This document shows positions 41,049-46,766 of a stretch of 46,766 nt of DNA, in pieces. The stretch is taken from contig NZ_NNBK01000031.1 in assembly GCF_002803075.1 (NCBI RefSeq), positions 1-46,766 on the forward strand, written 5' to 3'. A program made the position numbers and the translations under genes. How positions within the stretch are numbered: position 1 is the stretch's first letter; the number at the start of each line of letters is the position of its first letter. The notes below the pieces were generated by a model that was given only the letters and a program-made list of their open reading frames with translations, ran no database searches and was not told the origin of the DNA. The DNA comes from Streptomyces sp. CB01373 (GTDB taxonomy: Bacteria > Actinomycetota > Actinomycetes > Streptomycetales > Streptomycetaceae).

Positions 41049-41720
41049 TCACCCCTTCCGTCCGGGCCGCGTGACGCGCACCGTCAAGGCGTGCGGCCGG
41101 GTCAGGCCCAGGCCCCGGACCGCCTCGGTGAGCACGGTGTCCAGGTCGGCGCGCACTTCCTCCAGCGTCCGGAAGTGCGAGACCACGCGTACGTCGGCCC
41201 TGCGGCGGCGCAGCCGCACGCGCGCCGACCGCACGCCGGCGATCTCCATGGCCCGGTCGCGCAGCACCAGCGCGGCGGCGTCCCGGTGCAGCCCGGCCCG
41301 CACGTCGGGATGGGTGCGCCGCATGGGCAGCAGGTGGCGCAGCCCCGGAGTGGCCGCCAGCACGAGCAGCCACAGGCCGAGGAGCGCGGTGACACCCGCG
41401 CCGACCAGCACCCAGGTGTCGTCCAGCGGTCGCTCGGCCAGCTGCCGGGCGAGCTCCCGGCGCCAGCGCAGTCCGGGCCGGCCGGCGCGGACGGCCGCGA
41501 TGTCGTACAGGAAGGCGCCCGCCACGATCAGGAGCAGCAGGGCGACGATGCCCGCGGGCACCCGCCGCGGCGACCAGAACCGGCCGCCGCGGCCGTCCCC
41601 GCCGTCCTGGACGGGCGGGGGGCCGCCGGTGTCCGGGGCGGCCGGCCACCCGAGGGTGTCGTCCTTCTCGATGACCGGCAGGCGTTGTGTGGTGCCCTCG
41701 GAGCCCTGGGGCTCGCTCAT
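41049..41720 (-). CDS. DUF6286-type membrane protein of the Asp23 operon
   Basis: A 223-residue protein with a disordered N-terminus (about 1-50), two membrane helices (about 57-76 and 101-122) and a cytoplasmic domain (about 130-223: MRRTHPDVRAGLHRDAAALV, VRSARVRLRRRRADVRV). It corresponds to the DUF6286 group that accompanies Asp23 and AmaP genes in actinobacteria. GGAGGACGCG precedes the ATG, which overlaps the previous gene's stop (ATGA). It probably serves as a second membrane partner for the Asp23-like proteins. Confidence 0.82.
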   Translation of the reverse strand: MSEPQGSEGTTQRLPVIEKDDTLGWPAAPDTGGPPPVQDGGDGRGGRFWSPRRVPAGIVALLLLIVAGAFLYDIAAVRAGRPGLRWRRELARQLAERPLDDTWVLVGAGVTALLGLWLLVLAATPGLRHLLPMRRTHPDVRAGLHRDAAALVLRDRAMEIAGVRSARVRLRRRRADVRVVSHFRTLEEVRADLDTVLTEAVRGLGLTRPHALTVRVTRPGRKG

Positions 41721-42091
41721 CGCGTCCTCCCCTGTGCCGTGCCGTACGCGGGTGCCGGATGCAGCCGTTCCACCAGGACCGTGACCTCCGGCACCTGTAT
41801 TCCCACCAACGCGCCTACCCGCTCGACCACTTGGCGACGCACCGCACCGCAGCACGCGCCGATGTCGCTGGGGTAGGGGAGGTCGAGGACGATCCGGACG
41901 CGGGCGACGTCGTGGCGCACCACCACCGTGGCGTCCGGCGGCGCGGCGTCCGGCGGCAGGGCACCGAGCGCCTCACGGGCCGCACGGGCGGCGATCTTGG
42001 CGACGACACGGTCGGCGATCGTCGTCGCTCCGCGGTCGCCGGGCAGCAGGCCGGCCGGGACGGTGCCCGGCTCGCCGTTCCCACCGTTCAC
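41717..42091 (-). CDS. short Asp23/Gls24-family protein
   Basis: A 124-residue protein resembling a truncated Asp23/Gls24 envelope-stress domain: GATTIADRVVAKIAARAARE, a shortened middle, then VVVRHDVARVRIVLDLPYPS and VVERVGALVGIQVPEVTVLV. The GTG start has GGAGGTGA at ideal distance, which overlaps the stop of the preceding small gene. It couples to the DUF6286-type gene by ATGA. It may form mixed assemblies with the longer Asp23 protein encoded first in the operon. Confidence 0.82.
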   Translation of the reverse strand: MNGGNGEPGTVPAGLLPGDRGATTIADRVVAKIAARAAREALGALPPDAAPPDATVVVRHDVARVRIVLDLPYPSDIGACCGAVRRQVVERVGALVGIQVPEVTVLVERLHPAPAYGTAQGRTR

Positions 42092-42097
42092 CGGGGG

Positions 42098-42280
42098 TCA
42101 CCTCCGGCGGTCACGGGGGCGGAAGAAGTCGCCGAGTTCCAGGTCCCCCTCCAGGAACCGGCCGACGACGAAGCCGACGGCGCCCAAAGCCGCCACCAGC
42201 AGGAAGGCGCCGAAGCCGCCGAAATACCCGGCGAAGCCCAGCGCCATACCGGCGATCATGCCGGCCACGGCCATGCTCAT
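42098..42280 (-). CDS. small membrane protein of the Asp23 operon
   Basis: A 60-residue protein with two Gly/Ala-rich membrane helices (about 3-20 and 24-44) and a charged end (EGDLELGDFFRPRDRRR). It resembles the DUF2273-like small proteins seen in Asp23 operons, but the match is by context and shape only. GAGGAGCGCA precedes the ATG at 42280. Confidence 0.78.
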   Translation of the reverse strand: MSMAVAGMIAGMALGFAGYFGGFGAFLLVAALGAVGFVVGRFLEGDLELGDFFRPRDRRR

Positions 42281-42361
42281 TGCGCGCTCCTCAACTCCTC
42301 GGCCGTCGCCGGGCCGTCGTCCGCTCGCCCTCGGTCCTTCGCCGCCGTGGTGACCGGTGGG

Positions 42362-42853
42362 TCACTGGAGGCGCGGCTCGATCTCCTCCTCCTCTTCCTC
42401 CGGCAGTTGGACATCGCTGACGGCGATGTTGACCTCGACGACCTCGAGACCGGTCATCCGCTCCACCGACGCGATCACGTTCTCCCGGACCGCCCGCGCC
42501 ACGTCGATGATCGACACGCCGTAGTCGACGACGATCTCCAGGTCGAGCGCGGTCTGCACCTCGCCGACCTCGGCCTTCACGCCGCGGGTCACGGACTTCG
42601 TACCGCCCGGGACGCGGTCGCGCACGGCCCCGAAGGTCCGCGCGAACCCGCCGCCCATGGCGCTCACCCCGACCACGTCGCGCGCGGCCATCCCGGCGAT
42701 CTTCTCCACGACCCCGTCGGCGATGGTGGTCCGCCCCCGGGTGGCGGGGTCTCCCAGGCCGCGCCGGGTCGCCTGTGCCCTGCGGGTCGCGGTGGTCTCC
42801 GGTACCTCCCGCTCGCCCTCGGAGGTTTTCGTCCGGTCCTGTTCCATGGTCAT
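42362..42853 (-). CDS. Asp23/Gls24-family envelope stress protein
   Basis: A 163-residue protein with the complete Asp23 domain (about 38-155): RGRTTIADGVVEKIAGMAAR, DVVGVSAMGGG, then LDLEIVVDYGVSIIDVARAV and VERMTGLEVVEVNIAVSDVQ. The tail is acidic (EEEEEEIEP). Asp23 proteins form abundant membrane-attached filaments and respond to alkaline or cell-wall stress in Firmicutes. AAAGGAC precedes the ATG at 42853. It is the first gene of a five-gene operon with two short proteins, a DUF6286-type protein and AmaP. Confidence 0.9.
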   Translation of the reverse strand: MTMEQDRTKTSEGEREVPETTATRRAQATRRGLGDPATRGRTTIADGVVEKIAGMAARDVVGVSAMGGGFARTFGAVRDRVPGGTKSVTRGVKAEVGEVQTALDLEIVVDYGVSIIDVARAVRENVIASVERMTGLEVVEVNIAVSDVQLPEEEEEEIEPRLQ

Positions 42854-42932
42854 CGCCGTACGTCCTTTCGGTCGCCGTCCCGAACCACGGTAGGCGGACG
42901 GGAACGATCGCGCGCCCGGTGCGGCGGCGCCG

Positions 42933-43736
42933 TCAGTCGCCGGTGCCGGCGAGGTCCCGCAGCCGCCGGGCCTGCGCCTCGCGTTCGGCGGCGCGCTGCT
43001 CCTCGTACGACCGTTCCCGGGCACCGCGCAGCAACGCCTTGGTCTCGACCACGGCGTCGCGGGGCGCTGCGAGGAGCGCCGCGGCCAGGTCCCGTGCGGT
43101 CGCGTCGAGCTGGTCCGCGGGCACGGCGAGGTTCGCCAGCCCGGTGTTCACCGCCTCGGCGGCGCCCACGTACCGGCCGGTGAGGCAGATCTCCAGCGCG
43201 CGGGCCTGGCCGACCAGGCCCACCAGCGGATGCGTGCCGGTGAGGTCGGGGACCAGCCCGAGACTGGTCTCGCGCATGGCGAACTGCACGTCGTCGGCGA
43301 CGACGCGCAGATCACAGGCCAATGCCAGCTGGAAGCCCGCCCCGATGGCGTGCCCCTGGACCGCGGCGACGGACACGATGTCGTTGCGCCGCCACCAGGT
43401 GAACGCCTCCTGGTACTCGGCGATGGTCGCGTCCAGCTCGGCGTCGGAACCACGTGCGAGGTCGAGGAACGACGGCTCGCCGTCGAACCCCTCGGGCGTG
43501 AACGCCTGCCGGTCGAGCCCCGCGGAGAAGGACTTGCCCTCACCGCGCAGCAGCACGACGCGGACGGAGCCCGGCAGCAGCCGACCGGCCTCGGTCAGCG
43601 CCCGCCACAGAGCAGGGCTCTGCGCGTTGCGCTTGGCCGGGTTGGTCAGCGTCACCGTGGCGATCGAGTCGTCGACGGTGAGCCGTACGCCGTCCTTGTC
43701 GAGTACCGGATCGAGGTCGTGCTCGGGCGGGACCAT
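42933..43736 (-). CDS. enoyl-CoA hydratase/isomerase family protein
   Basis: A 267-residue crotonase-fold enzyme. Hallmarks are VTLTNPAKRNAQSPALWRAL (about 30-48), the oxyanion pocket residues in KSFSAGLD (about 68-75) and in QGHAIGAGFQLALACDLRVV (about 127-146). The first usual catalytic Glu is in the MRETSLGLVPDLTGTHPL region (about 155). It probably hydrates or isomerises 2-enoyl-CoA in fatty-acid or amino-acid breakdown; the specific substrate is not clear. GGAGGCGCACC precedes the ATG. It is the gene downstream of gbn on the same strand with a hairpin between. Confidence 0.9.
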   Translation of the reverse strand: MVPPEHDLDPVLDKDGVRLTVDDSIATVTLTNPAKRNAQSPALWRALTEAGRLLPGSVRVVLLRGEGKSFSAGLDRQAFTPEGFDGEPSFLDLARGSDAELDATIAEYQEAFTWWRRNDIVSVAAVQGHAIGAGFQLALACDLRVVADDVQFAMRETSLGLVPDLTGTHPLVGLVGQARALEICLTGRYVGAAEAVNTGLANLAVPADQLDATARDLAAALLAAPRDAVVETKALLRGARERSYEEQRAAEREAQARRLRDLAGTGD

Positions 43737-43821
43737 GGTGCGCCTCCGACGGGTGCGGTCATCGTGGATGCCCTCGCGGGCATCATAAGTGACTGCACAG
43801 TAACTACCCGGCCGATCGGAG

Positions 43822-43858
43822 AACCGACCGGGTGGTCACCGTCGAAAGCCGTGGGCCG
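43822..43858. other. intergenic after gbn, nothing further recognised
   Basis: Part of the 131-bp gap between gbn and the enoyl-CoA hydratase gene. An imperfect pair ACCCGG(CCG) near 43806 and (CGA)CCGGGT near 43827 could be a weak terminator of gbn. Confidence 0.3.
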
Positions 43859-43867
43859 CCCGCGGTT

Positions 43868-44089
43868 TCAGGCCGACGGGGCCTTCTTGCCCCGCGTCGC
43901 CCCGCCACGCCCACGGAGCGTGACACCCGACTCGCTGAGCATCCGGTGAACAAAGCCATACGAGCGGCCGGTCTCCTCGGCCAACGCCCGAATGCTCGCA
44001 CCGGCGTCGTACTTCTTCTTCAGGTCTGCCGCGAGCTTGTCGCGCGCGGCGCCGGTCACCCGGCTGCCCTTCTTCAGAGTCTCGGCCAC
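43868..44089 (-). CDS. gbn: GATC-binding nucleoid-associated protein Gbn
   Basis: A 73-residue, very basic protein with a helix-turn-helix core (about 25-60: YDAGASIRALAEETGRSYGF, VHRMLSESGVTLRGRG) and a Lys/Gly-rich tail. It matches in length and sequence what I remember of S. coelicolor Gbn (SCO1839), a small actinomycete-specific nucleoid-associated protein that recognises GATC sites and affects development. The GTG start at 44089 has GAGGAGG at ideal spacing; upstream in-frame ATG is not supported. GATC clusters lie in the region just upstream, a possible autoregulatory arrangement. The identification is by memory of the family. Confidence 0.85.
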   Translation of the reverse strand: MAETLKKGSRVTGAARDKLAADLKKKYDAGASIRALAEETGRSYGFVHRMLSESGVTLRGRGGATRGKKAPSA

Positions 44090-44291
44090 CCGTGCCTCCT
44101 CATGGGAAGTGCGCTCTGGTCCCCTCATGATCACCCCTCCGGGGCCCGATGGCCACCCATTCGGCAAGGTCCGTGAGACCCACCCGTGACGACAGGAGCA
44201 CATCCCCACAAGCGGAATCCGTCATTCCGCGCCTCGGCGCCCGTACCGCCGTTCGGGTTCTTCCGCGAAGTGCCTGGTCAGGGACGCACGA

Positions 44292-44324
44292 CGGCCGAGC
44301 CCTTGGCACATAAGGGCTCGGCCG
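44292..44324 (-). terminator. terminator downstream of the ABC-F gene
   Basis: A perfect 13-bp inverted repeat (CGGCCGAGCCCTT / AAGGGCTCGGCCG) with a 7-nt loop, about 100 bases after the ABC-F stop and upstream of gbn. It isolates gbn from ABC-F readthrough. Confidence 0.75.
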
Positions 44325-44358
44325 CGAAATCGATGGAGGACACACCTCGATACGAGGA

Positions 44359-44414
44359 GATCTCACACAGATGGTGGATCACCAATGGGCTGAATGATCC
44401 ATACGCCGTTGATC
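44359..44414. promoter_or_regulatory. cluster of four GATC sites (possible Gbn binding)
   Basis: GATC occurs at 44359, 44377, 44396 and 44411, with spacings of 18, 19 and 15 bp, in an AT-richer island between the ABC-F stop and gbn. In ~72% GC DNA a GATC is expected about every 400 bp. Gbn recognises GATC, so this may be a nucleation or autoregulatory site. Confidence 0.5.
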
Positions 44415-44423
44415 GCCTGTCGG

Positions 44424-46022
<1,599 letters not shown>

Positions 46023-46106
46023 GGACAGACTCCAGGGCTGGGGCGCCCCCTGCTCGTAGAGCTCGGGGGAGGGAGGCGGGTGGGCGGCTGAGGACGTACC
46101 CGCGGT

Positions 46107-46130
46107 CTAATGCACGAGGAGAATGGCCAT
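46107..46130 (-). CDS. heptapeptide leader ORF (MAILLVH) upstream of the ABC-F gene
   Basis: ATG GCC ATT CTC CTC GTG CAT TAG is an eight-codon frame 84 bases before the ABC-F start. It has no Shine-Dalgarno, but TAGAAT (46138-46143) ends 8 nt before its ATG, so the mRNA would begin at the ATG. ABC-F resistance genes are often controlled by ribosome stalling on such leader peptides. Too short to score by coding statistics. Confidence 0.45.
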   Translation of the reverse strand: MAILLVH

Positions 46131-46137
46131 GGGGGAC

Positions 46138-46143
46138 ATTCTA
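46138..46143 (-). promoter_or_regulatory. probable -10 box (TAGAAT) for the ABC-F leader transcript
   Basis: TAGAAT on the minus strand is a near-consensus -10. The -35 region is poor (GAAAAG at the expected position). Transcription would begin at or one base before the ATG of the heptapeptide ORF. Confidence 0.55.
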
Positions 46144-46264
46144 ACGGGGGTGGGCAAGCGCTTTTCCGGGTGTGTTCGCGCCGGGGCGCTGTCAGTGGCC
46201 GGTGCCAGACTGGGCGGCGCACCGCACTCGTCGGTGCGCATCGACTCACAGGGAAGTGATCGGC

Positions 46265-46678
46265 ATGGCGGACACGGCCGGCGAACGCCCGAGCATCTAC
46301 CCGACGCTGCTGTACGCGGACGCCAAGGCGGCCGTCAAGCAGCTGACGGAGGCCTTCGGCTTCACGGAACTGGCGGTGTACGAGGGCGAGGACGGCCTCG
46401 TGCACCACGCCGAGCTGGTGCAGGGCAACGGCGCGGTGATGCTGGGCTCGAAGGGCCGCGGCGGCCGCTTCGACGAGGCGATGCGCGGCGCGGGCCCCGC
46501 GGGGGTGTACGTCGTGGTGGACGACGTGGACGCCCACCACCGGCACGCGGCGGACCACAGCGCGGAGATCCTGATGCCCCCGACCGACCAGGACTACGGC
46601 TCCCGGGACTACTTGGCCCGGGACGTCGAGGGCAACATCTGGAGCTTCGGCACGTACGCGCCCCGCGTCGAGGGCTGA
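46265..46678 (+). CDS. VOC-superfamily (glyoxalase/bleomycin-resistance-like) protein
   Basis: A 137-residue vicinal-oxygen-chelate fold protein. It has the two beta-alpha-beta-beta-beta halves: YPTLLYADAKAAVKQLTEAF (about 12-31) with GFTELAVYEGEDGLVHHAEL, and VYVVVDDVDAHHRHAADHSA (about 80-99) with YGSRDYLARDVEGNIWSFGT. The His/Glu ligands of the classical metal site are partly present (HHAEL; EGNIW). The exact activity (glyoxalase, bleomycin binding, other) is not clear. The ATG at 46265 follows GGGAAG. It is divergent from the ABC-F leader. Confidence 0.88.
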   Translation: MADTAGERPSIYPTLLYADAKAAVKQLTEAFGFTELAVYEGEDGLVHHAELVQGNGAVMLGSKGRGGRFDEAMRGAGPAGVYVVVDDVDAHHRHAADHSAEILMPPTDQDYGSRDYLARDVEGNIWSFGTYAPRVEG

Positions 46679-46698
46679 CCGCTCCGCGGCCCCGGGGG

Positions 46699-46766
46699 CC
46701 TAGGGCCAATACCGGTGATTTAGGTTGTTTTCCGGCTGGTTGAGGTGGCTCTGGTTGGCCCGACCA
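46699..46766. mobile_element. possible edge of an insertion sequence beginning at CTAG
   Basis: Just after CCTAGG the sequence becomes AT-richer (GGCCAATACCGGTGATTTAG and on), unlike its neighbours. It resembles the ends of IS4-type elements that insert at CTAG in actinomycetes as I remember them. The element, if present, extends beyond the window, so neither the second end nor a transposase can be seen. Confidence 0.3.

Larger units (their letters stand above)
44090..44423. other. region between gbn and the ABC-F gene with GATC cluster
   Basis: A 334-bp stretch with no gene. It contains GATC at 44129, 44359, 44377, 44396 and 44411, and the strong hairpin at 44292-44324. The bases from about 44330 to 44415 are less GC-rich than the surroundings. 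The gbn promoter is expected between about 44100 and 44200 on the minus strand, but no clear -10/-35 pair was identified. Confidence 0.7.

Overview
The window is high-GC DNA from a Streptomyces chromosome, with dense genes, strong third-position GC bias and many GTG starts. The actinobacterial markers are a chaplin, an InhA-type FabI, a streptophobe-type membrane protein, Asp23/AmaP genes and the small nucleoid protein Gbn. From memory, gene content and order match the S. coelicolor core region from chpE (SCO1800) through fabI/fabG (SCO1814/1815) to gbn (SCO1839). This is conserved core chromosome. I see no prophage, CRISPR array, tRNA or biosynthetic cluster; the last ~70 bases may be the edge of an insertion sequence.

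Left part (1-9.9 kb): the left edge is the leader and promoter region of an rRNA operon that runs leftward out of the window. Then come a 3-methyladenine DNA glycosylase, a PEBP-like protein, an HNH endonuclease, an NfeD/SPFH membrane pair, an ABC ATPase, a conserved unknown, the Cys-free chaplin ChpE, a GAF histidine kinase with a NarL-type regulator, and a secreted lytic-transglycosylase-like protein behind a long structured leader.

Middle (9.9-30.6 kb): an FHA-FHA-ABC exporter lies divergent to a streptophobe-family membrane protein. SerB follows, behind a seven-copy GGGTGGC array. Next are a SixA-type phosphatase, an MFS transporter with a 39-aa partner and a divergent GntR regulator whose probable operator sits in the transporter promoter, fabG-fabI, tldD-tldE (joined by an unusual 86-bp duplication that created a 29-codon ORF), tyrS, small membrane proteins, moaA, and a DUF485/solute:sodium symporter pair.

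Right part (30.8-46.8 kb): tandem secreted S8 proteases with a disulfide-bracketed calcium-loop motif, a CaiB-type CoA transferase, a CopD-domain protein, a VIT-family transporter, a DEDDh exonuclease-BRCT fusion, a small zinc protein, SURF1, an SDR enzyme, a five-gene Asp23/AmaP envelope-stress operon, an enoyl-CoA hydratase, gbn beside a dense GATC cluster, an ABC-F protein with a probable leaderless heptapeptide leader, and a VOC-fold protein.

Regulatory themes: many convergent pairs are separated by strong hairpins. At least eight starts lie 7-9 nt downstream of a TANNNT-like -10 box with no properly spaced Shine-Dalgarno, suggesting leaderless mRNAs. Several operons are coupled through ATGA overlaps.
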